From: Chara braunii
Taxonomy: Eukaryota; Streptophyta; Charophyceae; Charales; Characeae
Assembly (NCBI GenBank): GCA_003427395.1
Contig: BFEA01000181.1
Coordinates: forward strand, 1,162,789-1,192,265
DNA length: 29,477 nt
Reading direction: 5' to 3'
A program made the translations under genes and the position numbers. How positions within the stretch are numbered: the stretch's first letter is position 1; the number at the start of each line of letters is the position of its first letter. The notes under the pieces are model-generated. The model was not told where the DNA came from. It did no database searches and worked only from the letters and a program-made list of their open reading frames with translations. Shown piece after piece: positions 9,911 to 18,727 of the stretch.

Positions 9911-10208
9911 CTCAGGATCACCCTCCTAGGTGTTGATCCAATCACCTACATCTGACTTTTTTTTTTCTTCTTCTTTTTCTTACGGGAACAATTCTCCCTA
10001 CATCTGTTGGTATTGTTTCTTTTTTTCTTTTTTTTTTGTGCCCCCCCTCATGGTGGTATGATGTCGAGAGGCCAACGAGAAGTCACTTGGGAGAGGAAAA
10101 CGAGAAGCGATCTGACGTGCGCTCAGGATTCTGGGCCCGTGGAAGGCTGAAGTGGTCCAGGAATGGAATGCGCGGCCAACGCCGTAGTCCACGACGGGGT
10201 GGCTCCAG

Positions 10209-10268
<60 letters not shown>

Positions 10269-10530
10269 CAGGGAGTGCTCACAAACAATTATCATCCCTG
10301 GTGTGAGTTTCGGAGCGCATATTCACACCAGGACGTTTTCCACTGATCTCTGGTCGTAACTGCAGTCAGATATATATAGGTCAAGTTGTGCATCTGGTCA
10401 GATACATCATGGAAAGTCCTAGTGTGAGTGAGCCCTGAGTCAAAATTGTACAAGATGAGTATTTGCATAAAGCTTCAACTGTTGCGACCTCCGTAATCAG
10501 ATCCGAGGTCCAGGCTTGTTGTACAGTCAG
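9911..10530. other. Spacer between the 280-bp repeats, with (AT)n tract
   Basis: No gene recognised. The spacer contains pyrimidine-rich T/C runs at about 9,957-10,038 and a pure (AT)n tract at 10,211-10,264. Frames crossing the AT tract are artefacts of the dinucleotide repeat. Confidence 0.6.
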
Positions 10531-10804
10531 AGGATGAGGTCCTGGAAATATATGTGTGTGGGATGTCATCTTCACTACTCCACAGAAAAGGACGACTATA
10601 CACAAATCGACAGAGGAAAGCATGAATGTGCCAGACTGTTTCGTCCGCCTGTGCGGCCTTTCAAAATTGTGACATGCGGAGAGGACATGGTGCTTAATTT
10701 TTATGAAGGACCATTACTTCTCTCCCAGTCTTATGAATGCATCTGGAGGTGCATCTGGACTGAAACGTGAGGAAAATACGAGTATAGTCACTGCACATTC
10801 CATT
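10531..10804 (+). repeat. 280-bp interspersed direct repeat, copy 2
   Basis: This is the second copy of the 9,631-9,910 block. A plus-strand frame (from an ATG at 10,516) stays open to 10,770 and includes [14 protein letters not shown] and SQSYECIWRC. Comparing the two copies, third-position changes are not clearly favoured, so I do not call a gene. The retained frame is noted as a weak sign that the ancestral sequence coded. Confidence 0.9.
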
Positions 10805-10874
10805 GTCCTTGTTGCTCCAGAGAAGCCCGTGACAAAAGAAAACGAAAGCGTATGATTGCATTGATTAGAGCACC

Positions 10875-11025
10875 CGATGTGCTGATTGGATCGATTCGGC
10901 CAACTGATGCGCTGATTAGATTGATTTGAACAACGGATGTGCTGATTGCATGCTGATTAGATTGATTCGGGCAATTGAGGTGTCGATTCGATGCTGATTA
11001 CATTCTTTCGGGCAACGGATATGTC
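10875..11025 (+). repeat. Degenerate 30-41 bp minisatellite
   Basis: Four to five units of the form GATGTGCTGATTRGATYGAT then TCGGGCAACG follow one another with substitutions. A TGCATGCTGATT insertion lengthens the third unit. Unit starts are near 10,877, 10,907, 10,937 and 10,978. Confidence 0.8.
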
Positions 11026-11040
11026 ACACACTCACACGCA

Positions 11041-11123
11041 GAGAGAGAGAGAGCGAGAGAGAGAGAGAGAGAAAAGGCGATTGTGAAGACGAGCCACACA
11101 CACACACACACACACACACACAA

Positions 11124-11188
<65 letters not shown>

Positions 11189-11215
11189 AACGAAGATTGT
11201 AAAGACGAGCAACGG
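11041..11215. repeat. Compound (GA)n-(CA)n-(GA)n microsatellite with duplicated flank
   Basis: GA tract 11,041-11,073, CA tract 11,095-11,122, GA tract about 11,127-11,185. After each GA tract comes a related flank, GATTGTGAAGACGAGCCA then GATTGTAAAGACGAGCAA. The GA tract and flank are therefore duplicated together, as in the modules at 0.2-1.2 kb but with a different flank. Confidence 0.88.
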
Positions 11216-11581
11216 GCTCGACAATTGTAAGGAGGCATTTAGATTCATAATCGCGTAATAGTGAGCGCATGGATATCCTCTTGTCACAATTGTGAACTGA
11301 ATACGGAAAAAACGATGCAGGCGTGGTCAGTCAGTGACCTTGCAACATAATGTCAAAAAAAGGAGGAAAAAACAAAAGAAAGGAAAAAAACAAAACCCAT
11401 ACACGTGTAAGATTGGAGCACAACCAAACGGACAGGACAAGGGAGAGAAAAACCAAAAAAGTCGGGAATTTCCATTTTTTATTATTTATAAAGTTGGGAG
11501 TTATACAGGCTATGAGTTGTATTGTTCCATAAACTCGGGGCCTAGTTGCGCCCGTTGCCATCCACCAAGATTTTGAATGAA

Positions 11582-11585
<4 letters not shown>

Positions 11586-11624
<39 letters not shown>
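11586..11624. repeat. (GA)n microsatellite
   Basis: A pure GA dinucleotide tract. Its right flank (GGCAATGAAGAAATATTCGC) does not match the flanks of the other GA tracts. Confidence 0.95.
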
Positions 11625-11625
<1 letters not shown>

Positions 11626-11654
11626 CAATGAAGAAATATTCGCGGTTGAACCAA

Positions 11655-11990
11655 TCAATCAATCAACCAAATCAATCAAGGACACAGGGAGAAGAACAAG
11701 AGAGGGGACGAAAAGTGCTAAAGGCCAGAAATGAAAGGTTTAGGTGAGCTTCTTGAGGGTGGGTCAATCACCAATCAATCAAATCATCAAAATGAGCGCG
11801 ATATAAGGTGTGTTGCATTCAGGGGAGGACTGGTAGGAGACAGGGAGGAGAAGAAGAGAGAGGGGAAAGAGAGTGTTAAAGGCGGGAAATGAGAGGCGTA
11901 GGTGAGCTTCTCCAGGTGGACCAATCAATCAATCAATCAACCATCCAACCAATCAATCAATCAATCAACTACTCAATATGAGCGCGAATC
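11655..11990 (+). repeat. Two-unit repeat with (ATCA)n blocks
   Basis: A block running from GGGAGAAGAACAAGAGAGGG through GTGCTAAAGGC and TAGGTGAGCTTCT to an ATCA-rich run and AATGAGCGCGAT (about 11,688-11,800) recurs as GGGAGGAGAAGAAGAGAGAG ... CAATATGAGCGCGAAT (about 11,843-11,985). Both copies end in CAATCAATCA runs of different length. GTTGCATTCAGGGGAGG near 11,813 also resembles GTTGCATTCACGGGAAGG near 12,090. Confidence 0.8.
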
Positions 11991-12740
11991 AACCTCCTCC
12001 CTCTGCGAGTCTTCCCCTGAAGACAAAACACGCTAATGATGAACGTACACAACCTAGCTTTCTGGCAGGGTACCGTCATGCGTAGGGTGCGTTGCATTCA
12101 CGGGAAGGCTGCTAGCAGCAAGCTCAGCCTCAATTAGCCGATTGGCGCCTGCTTCCCCCGCCTTGTCCCTTCCACCTGCTAAACCTGCGTCTGCTTCCCC
12201 CCCNCCCCCCCCCCTCCCTCCTGCTCGTCTGCTTCCCCTTGGCCTCCGTCCCCCCCGCCTGCTCCTGCTCCGACTGCTCCTGCTCCGCCTGCTTAGCCTC
12301 AGCATGCTCCCTCTCAGCAGCAGCAGAGAGGTCGCTGACATCTTCGCGTCGCTTCACATCGCCAACAGATCGTGGCAATGTCAACGCCCGACGCCGAAAC
12401 ACCGTGCGCTGCATTTGCACTGTGCTACAGACCCTTCCTACAAACCCTCTACTCCACAACGGACGAAATGCACAAGGACTCGTTTGCCAAAAAGTGCCCC
12501 ACGGACGACATGCACAAGGACTCGCCCCTTACTTCTTTTCGGGGTATGTGCTTCCACCGGAGGACCGGTCCTTCCTTTTTCCAAAAGTCCTGGTTCTAGA
12601 AGAGCTAGTTGTAGGTAGTCCGCAATTTTGGCAAGGACCGGTCCCCCAAAACATTTTGTCCCCTAACAACCCACTTTGCGTCCTAGTCGCCCACCACCGA
12701 AAATGCCACACCTTGACACAGACGCGGAAGCACACTATAC
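11991..12740. other. GC-rich, C-run-containing region with no supported gene
   Basis: Both strands carry open frames, but these are dominated by Pro/Leu/Arg or Glu/Gln/Ala low complexity created by CTGCTCC-type repeats at about 12,170-12,300. An N lies inside a C homopolymer at 12,204. A short direct repeat, GGACGAAATGCACAAGGACT (12,461) and ACGACATGCACAAGGACTCG (12,504), lies about 42 bp apart. On the minus strand an Ala/Glu/Gln-rich frame (12,459-12,130) could be part of a low-complexity exon, but nothing supports it. Confidence 0.5.
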
Positions 12741-13130
12741 CGTAGCCTTAGGGCTGCGAATTGGCTATGGTGGGTAGCAGCCGGGGACGTTATCCTTTTT
12801 AAGTTAGCGAGTTTATAGGGGGAGTTAGGTCAGAGATTAGCAAAGGGTTAGTTGATTAGTATTAGTGGATTAGGAGTTAGGATTGGCCAGGAGCCCAACC
12901 ATAGGGTGGGTGCACGCCCTGAAGCGCGCTTTTCGCCGCTTAGCACCCATAACGGCTCATCAGAGGGCTTACCTCTGGCTCCCATTAGGAGGTGATGGGT
13001 TACGTTAGCGGGTACAACAGAAGTAGACACTGTGCAATTTTAGAGACATACCTGAAGGTGGAAGTTTTGCGGAACGGACGCGTCGTAGGTTGCCGCTGTT
13101 GCTTGCAAACTCCGCTTGCAGCAGCTCACA
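12739..13130. other. Stem-loop-rich non-coding region
   Basis: Several inverted repeats follow one another. CCGTAGCC/GGCTATGG lies at about 12,740-12,771. GGGTGC/GCACCC encloses AAGCG/CGCTT at about 12,906-12,949. CAGAGG/CCTCTG with loop GCTTA lies at 12,961-12,977, and GCTGTTGC/GCAGCAGC at about 13,094-13,124. Some stems include G-T pairs, which suit RNA pairing better than DNA palindromes. No gene is recognised. Confidence 0.55.
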
Positions 13131-13400
13131 CGAAGAGCGGATCTATGAGTCGTGCTTTAGGAGCCAGGTAATGTCACGTTAGATAGAGGTAGTGTCTTGT
13201 TGTACCGATGAGCTTGAGGAGATACTCGTCTGTACGGGAGAGGTGGGGCTAGTGTAGGGAGTATATATATATAGGAAGTGTGGCGTATGGTGCATTACTA
13301 ATGCCAGGGTCATGCTTGCACGATGTGTTGCAGATAAATATGTGCGTATAGTAGGGGGTCTTAGGCGGGCGTATGTGAGCCATGGTTAATGGGAGATTGA
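13131..13400. other. No gene or clear repeat seen
   Basis: G-rich unique-looking sequence with a short (TA) run at 13,264-13,274. It leads into the tandem repeat that starts at about 13,401. Confidence 0.5.
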
Positions 13401-14495
13401 GAAATGTGTAGGGGTAAGGTGGTGTGTGTAGCCGATCCGTAGAGGTACTTACTTAGGTACAGGTTTTCGTAAGGGGTGAGGGAGGGTGTGTATCTGTTGG
13501 TGAGTGGCGGAGGGAGCGTTTGCAGAGGTGCAGTGCTTGTCTCTTATATGTCTATGTGTGAGCAGTGTTGTGCGTCGGCATTTTTTTGGGGGGAAGTGTA
13601 TACTCGTTTTTTCTTGTAGTGTCCGTATGGGTTGTAGCTCAGAGTTTCTGAATTCATCAGTATTGTGAAGGTCAGTACGTTTGTCGTAAAGGGTTGCGAA
13701 GTATGGGAAGTCCTTATCGTGTAGGATGGTGGTGCGGATATGGGGGGCGATGTGTTTTTTTCATGTTGTCTGTTTGTTCAGGATCGGATTTCGGACAGGG
13801 TTTTTTTCGAATTTGAAATTAAATTTTAAGTTTGTCCGCAATTTTATTTGGAAAACACTGTTGTCATAATGTTTTAGGCGTACTACTGCCGAATCGGTGC
13901 GTCCTTTTTTTTGTGTAAGGTTCAACAGGGGCCTGAAGCTGTACCTTTTTCTTGGTCCGTATGTATATGCGGTGTGTGGAGTACGTTTAGGTTTTGTTAT
14001 TTTGTCATGCCGAAGGCCCATAATCATTTCTTGAATATTTGTGTTATTCGTACATATACCGTGTGTGTATGTTCAGAGGTTAGAGCTATTGGTAATATTT
14101 GCCTTAGTTATCGAACATGTTAAAACGGTGGGTATGCACATTTTTAATATTTTTTACTTTTTATTAATTTTATTAATTTTATTATTTTATTATTTTATTA
14201 TTATTATTTTTATTTATTTATTTAATATTTTTTTAGTATAGATACGTATTTTCCTTTATATTTTTAATATTATTTTTCTTCATTAGTTAATTATTCTTTC
14301 GTTTGTTATTTATTTGTTTAATTGAGTATTTTATTAAAGAGTGCTTGTGTGTTTAATATTATTTTTAGTGATTTTCGGGGGGTTGTGTAAACGTGCGTGT
14401 GCTTGTGTACGTGTCTGCGTATGTATGGTTGTGTGCGGGTGTGTGTCTAATTGGGTTATGTGTGTGTGTGTGTGTGTGTCTGTGTGGGTATGAGC
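13401..14495 (+). repeat. 1.1-kb tandem repeat, unit 1
   Basis: The unit begins GAAATGTGTAGGGGTAAGG and ends in a (TG)n tract at 14,458-14,479. It aligns in the same order with 14,496-15,516. Matched landmarks include GGGGTGAGGGAGGGTGTGT, GTTTGCAGAGGTGCAGTG, AGGGTTGCGAAG, CAGGGGCC..GAAGCTGTAC and ATGTTCAGAGGTTAG. An AT-rich TTTATTATT stretch lies near 14,150-14,350. Open frames inside are not conserved between the units. Confidence 0.92.
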
Positions 14496-15464
14496 GAAAT
14501 GTGTAGGGGTAAGGGGTGCGTGTAGCCGAACCACAAATCTACTTCCTTGGGTATAGGTTTTTGGTTAGGGGTGAGGGAGGGTGTGTGTCTTGTTGGTGCG
14601 TGACAGAGGGCGCGTTTGCAGAGGTGCAGTGTTTGTCTGTTATGTGTCTATGTGCAAGCAGTGTTGTACGTCGACATTTTTTGGGGGGGAACGTGCGTTC
14701 TCGTTTTTTCTTTTTTGTAGTGTCCGTGTGAGTGTTGCTCATGGTTTCTGGATTCGTCTGTATTGTGAAGGACAGTACGTTTGTCGTCAAGGGTTGCGAA
14801 GCACGGGAAGTCCTTGACGTGTAGGATGGCGATGCGTCTTTTTTCGTTTTGTCTGTTTGTTCATGACTGGATTTTGGACAGGGGTATTTTCGTATTTAAT
14901 TTTTAATTTTAAGTCTGCCTGCGTTTTAATTTTGAAAAATGTTATTGTCGTATTGTCTTCGGCGTATTACTGCTGAGTTGGTGCGTCCTTTTGTTCCCCT
15001 GTAGAGCTCAGCAGGGGCCGGAAGCTGTACTTTTTTTTCGTATGTATGCACGGTATGTGGAGTATGTTTTGGTTTTTTGTAATTATTTCGGTCATGCTGA
15101 AGGCCCGTAATTATTTCTTGTAAAAATGTGTTATTCGTACATATATCGTGTGTGTATGTTCAGAGGTTAGGGCTATTAGTAATTTTTGTCTTTGCAATTG
15201 AACAGGTTAATCGGTGGTTTTGCGCATTCTTGATATTTTATAATTCTTATAAATATTTTCCTTTATAGTTATATTGTTATTATTTTTTTAATTAATTATT
15301 CTTTTAGTTTGTCATTTATTTGCTTTATTTAAGTTTATTGAGTTTTTCTTTTCTTTTAAATTGTTGTGTGCTTATTATGTGCATGTGCTCGTGTACGTGT
15401 GTGCGTATGCATGAGTGTGTGCGGGTGTGTGTTTAATTGTGAGAAGGGGGATTATGTGCGCGTA

Positions 15465-15516
<52 letters not shown>
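14496..15516 (+). repeat. 1.1-kb tandem repeat, unit 2
   Basis: This unit begins GAAATGTGTAGGGGTAAGG, exactly 1,095 bp after unit 1, and ends in an expanded (TG)n tract at 15,468-15,516. Substitutions and indels are common relative to unit 1, so the duplication is not recent. It is slightly shorter because its AT-rich internal stretch is reduced. Confidence 0.92.
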
Positions 15517-15525
<9 letters not shown>

Positions 15526-15544
15526 AGTGGGTGGAGGGGGGAGG

Positions 15545-15590
15545 GGTCGCCCCTTCACCACCACTCAATNCCCCTTCACCACCACTCAAT
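15545..15590. other. N flanked by an exact 20-bp duplication (likely assembly join)
   Basis: CCCCTTCACCACCACTCAAT occurs immediately before and immediately after the single N at 15,570. An identical overlap on each side of an N suggests that two contig ends were joined without merging their overlap. Confidence 0.7.
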
Positions 15591-15900
15591 CAATCAATAA
15601 AAAAAAAAAAAAAAAAAGAGGAAAATCGACTGAATCTTCCGTTGGAACATGGAAATATACAATACTCTCTGTGTGTGTGTGTGTGTGGGCCTGTTGGGGA
15701 TGGGGGGGGGACCCCGCCACCACCAATCAATCAATCAATCAATCAACGAAAAAAAAATAAAATCAAAATCGAATGAATCTTCCGCTAGAGCATGAAAATA
15801 TACAATCCTACCTATGTGTGTGTGTGTGTGTGCGCCTCTGGGGCAAATCAATCAATCAATCAATCAACGAAAAAAAAAAATATATATTTTTTTGAAATAC
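15571..15900 (+). repeat. Composite tandem repeat: ATCA / polyA / unique / TG
   Basis: Units of about 130 bp repeat the order CCACCA(ATCA)n, an A-rich run, a unique piece (ATCGAATGAATCTTCCG then GCATGAAAATATACAATCC), a (TG)n run and a G-rich end. Units start near 15,580 and 15,715, with a truncated third at about 15,847 that ends in an A/T run. Frames through these units are artefacts. Confidence 0.85.
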
Positions 15901-15914
15901 CTTCACTCACCCAA

Positions 15915-15929
15915 CCCCCCCCCCCCCAA

Positions 15930-15961
<32 letters not shown>
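15915..15961. repeat. Homopolymer run C-A-T
   Basis: A C13 run (15,915-15,927), an A6 run and a T28 run (15,934-15,961) abut directly. Run lengths in such sequence are unreliable. Confidence 0.9.
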
Positions 15962-15964
<3 letters not shown>

Positions 15965-16041
15965 TGAGGGTATGGGGCTGGGGTTGTGCCGCCCCATGGC
16001 GCTTCCCTAATTCGCAACCCCCCTCCCCACCGGCCGCCACA

Positions 16042-16071
16042 CGTCCGCGACGTTGCGCGGCGTCGCGGACG
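16042..16071. other. GC-rich perfect stem-loop
   Basis: CGTCCGCGACG at 16,042-16,052 pairs with CGTCGCGGACG at 16,061-16,071 across a TTGCGCGG loop. This is an 11-bp perfect stem in a GC-rich block (16,010-16,145), and the first strong hairpin before the main array. Confidence 0.85.
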
Positions 16072-16315
16072 CGTCCGAGGGGTCGGCGGCCTCGCCACGT
16101 CCGTGGATTCGGCCGCACTTGGCCTCCGCCGAGGGTGTTTTGTAGCCCCCCCCCCCTTCTTTTCTTTCTTTCGTACGCCTGTACCCGCGCGCGATAAGCG
16201 TCGGGTTTAGGCGCCCCTATGCTTTGCTGCCTAGGATAGGATCTAATAGAAAAATTTAGAAATAAAAGAGGAAAAAAAAAAAAAAAACTAAAACCAACTT
16301 ACATAGAAATCGGCT

Positions 16316-17397
16316 GCCCGTTATTACGGGCGCCTGCAACCGTTCGTGGGGACTGTATGTCCCCGTTTCTTCTGGACGCGCCACATGGCGCCTACCTTTG
16401 GTTAGATTTTTGTTTTTTTTTTGCAATAATAAAACCGTTGGCCCTCAGACACATCTTCAGGGCGCCATGTGGCGCTATTTACTTTTTCTCTATTTATTTA
16501 TTTTTATTTTTATTTATTTTCTTTACTCGATTTATACGTGTCATCCTTGTGCAGGTGTCATGCTAATCTCTGCGCGGTTGTTCGCAACCGCTCGATCTTA
16601 TCGATCGTACGGCCAGAAACGGCCGCGCCAGAGAAACTGGGCTACTCCAAAAAGGAGCTATGCCCAGAGGTGCGGTTCCTCCAATTCGATCCTGGTATCT
16701 GTCGGGTGACAGTCCTGTATCGTGACCTACTGGGCTAGCTCCAATCACGATAGTGATAGGAGTGATAAGAGCGGCTCTTCTATAAGAAGAGCTGCCCAGT
16801 CTCTATTCCCTCCTGTCGGGGCTTTGCAAGCCCTGCCTGCCTATGCTTCGCAGGCCGACCCTATCTGTGGCCTAGTGGGCCCCGCCTGTCTGAGGTCTCG
16901 TAGGCCTTGCCGGTCGGTGGCCTAGCAGGTTCTGCCTGCCTGCCGCTTCCCCGTTGATGGCTGTCTAGCCACAGCTCCGGGGCCACCGTGGCTCGAGATC
17001 AACCCGGCGGCCGAGAAACAAACCTTGCTATTCCTCTCTCGCTGTGACCCCATACCTGGCGCATCCCTCTTTTTAGCGCGCTTAGGCCCTGAATCGTGCG
17101 GCTGTACAGCCGCACGATATTTTTTTAAGGTAGAATAGGTCTAGCTTTAGTCTATCCACGACCGCTTATCCCTGCGGTCTTTTAAAACCGATAATGAGTT
17201 GGAACTTTCCAACAGCATGTTTATTTCATCACAAACTTACATCAAAATTCGGACATCGTCCGACATAGAAAATACAGGGCCGATACCCTTGTGAGGGTTT
17301 CTGTCCCGACAACATTCCCAGGCGGCATTGAATGACTTCCACGTCATTCATTTTTATCCAAACACAATATCAGAGGTGTTTACCAGGAAAGTCCTGG
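16316..17397. other. Stem-loop array I
   Basis: At least fourteen short inverted repeats, each with a different stem, occur in about 1.1 kb. Examples (left arm, loop, right arm): GCCCGT-TATT-ACGGGC (16,316), GGGGAC-TGTAT-GTCCCC (16,348), GCGCCA-CA-TGGCGC (16,378 and, inverted, 16,462), GCGGTTG-TTCG-CAACCGC (16,574), TCGAT-CTT-ATCGA (16,592), GCTCTTC-TATAA-GAAGAGC (16,774), GGGCTT-TGC-AAGCCC (16,819), a 26-bp palindrome (17,093), GACCGC-8 nt-GCGGTC (17,160), GTTGGA-ACTT-TCCAAC (17,198), TCGGAC-ATC-GTCCGA (17,249), ACCCT-TGTG-AGGGT (17,285), TGAATGAC-6 nt-GTCATTCA (17,329), CCAGGA-AAG-TCCTGG (17,383). An A16 run lies just to the left (about 16,272-16,287). No coding region is supported. Function is unknown. 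Confidence 0.85.
17093..17118. other. Perfect 26-bp palindrome followed by a T run
   Basis: ATCGTGCGGCTGT is followed immediately by its reverse complement, so the whole 26 bp is self-complementary. Next comes ATATTTTTTT. In bacteria this would look like an intrinsic terminator. In a nuclear genome the T run could instead stop RNA polymerase III. That reading is inference. Confidence 0.9.
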
Positions 17398-18727
17398 CAG
17401 ACACCCTCCCCTTTCCATCAATTATGAGCTCAAACTGTTGGTCTTATGCCTTCAATTTTTGTGGACTTCTTTTCGTATGGTTCCAGCGTCATCCCACTGG
17501 TGCCCACTCAAAATTTATGTCTTTCGGAATGGTATGGGAAACCCTCCAGCGAGATCCAACATAATCCAATCAATTGATATCGCTATATTCACTTGGGGAA
17601 TTCCCTTAACTGCCAGGAATCTAACCCGGGTCTCTTGAGTTTATGAGGATGCTCTTCATAACACGTCGAATTTAACCTGGGTTCCCATACACACACGGAT
17701 ACTCACATTATACTACGGTCAGGGAAGACATCAAAATAAAAAGCCTGAAGTATTTCATCATCATTCACTGAAAAACTTACGTTTAACCTATTTCCCCAAA
17801 TGAGCAAGCATTAACCCCTGACAGGTCTTTCAAAAATGTATCAATTTCTTGGAATTTAACCATTCATGAAAGAAACCATTCATCCACTTCTTCCTGTCAT
17901 TCATCCAACAATGTGAGCTCATCCTTCTAATACTCGACGATATATCAAGCAAGACCATTCTGACTTTGATGTGATTAGCGTCGAGGAGTGGTGTAAACCA
18001 TTGAAGGACAATATCCCGACATCAAGCCCAGCTTTAGATTCGGGCCTCACCACCTTCCCTCCGATTCCGATTTTACGATCTTATCAATCTGCTGCCAATA
18101 GGATAAGACAACCTTATCCACACAACGAAGGGTTGGTCAGACCCTAGTCATAAGGACAAGGTGACCCTACCTACTTCAAGGTTAGGAGACCAACCCTATC
18201 CTTGCAGTAAATCGTGGTCGCCTACTCTACTGACAACGTCCTGATAAAATCGCAAAACCTTTCTCCCTTTCAATGATAATGTAGTCACCCCCTTCCACTA
18301 GGAAGATGACAACATCCCGTTATGTACCAGGAACTAAGTTCCGGCACGGGCCTCATTACCATCTACAGGGCTCACATGTTTCATAATTCTGTCACAACAA
18401 GGCCATACATCGCCGTCTATTTACATGCATAGTCATTCACAGGAAACATAAACTCAGTCATTCACATAAAAATATTTAAAATAACACACATAGAAAAGAC
18501 ACATTTGAGAATTCAAAGTCACCACCACTTTTATCACAACATTTTATTACTTGATCGCAAGGAGATCCAGAATGAATATCAACAACTGTACAAAAAATCA
18601 AAAAATACCTCCAATAAGAAAACAAAAAGAAGTCACATCCTAAGTTATGTTTCAGTGTTTGTTTCTCAAATGAAAAATGACCAGAAATGCTATACTTTAC
18701 AGAGATAGTAAAAAACAAATACTGTCC
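17398..18727. other. No gene recognised; 3' flank of the gypsy element
   Basis: The stretch holds no convincing frame. It contains a separated inverted repeat AGGGTTGGTC (about 18,129) / GACCAACCCT (about 18,203) and a small GGAAC-TAA-GTTCC hairpin near 18,330. A polypyrimidine run at 18,258-18,271 (CCTTTCTCCCTTTC, purine-rich on the minus strand) could be the element's polypurine tract. I could not find a copy of the upstream LTR here. Confidence 0.4.

Noticed and set aside
10036-10359. Plus-strand frame of about 107 codons
   Set aside because: Its middle is an Ile-Tyr run from the (AT)n tract, and the flanking parts show no family signature.
11024-11290. Open frames of Ser-Leu repeats across the GA and CA tracts
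   Set aside because: The protein is a direct readout of the dinucleotide repeat (Leu-Ser and Cys-Val alternation), present in more than one frame.
12054-12745. Several overlapping long open frames on both strands in GC-rich DNA
   Set aside because: They are Pro/Leu/Arg or Ala/Glu/Gln low complexity generated by C-rich and CTGCTCC repeats, they cross an N, and none has a recognisable domain or a frame favoured over the others.
12780-12880. TTAGG/GTTAG-like repeats suggesting interstitial telomere sequence
   Set aside because: The units are irregular (AGTTAGG, GGGTTAG, GATTAGT) and never form a run of identical repeats.
13761-14123. Frames inside the first 1.1-kb tandem unit
   Set aside because: The matching positions in the second unit are broken by stops and shifts, so there is no sign of coding constraint.
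15464-16210. Frames across TG, ATCA and homopolymer runs
   Set aside because: They arise from simple repeats and include the N at 15,570.
17093-17127. Bacterial intrinsic terminator
   Set aside because: The hairpin plus T run has the right look, but the window is nuclear eukaryotic DNA and lies within a hairpin array, so it is listed as a palindrome instead.
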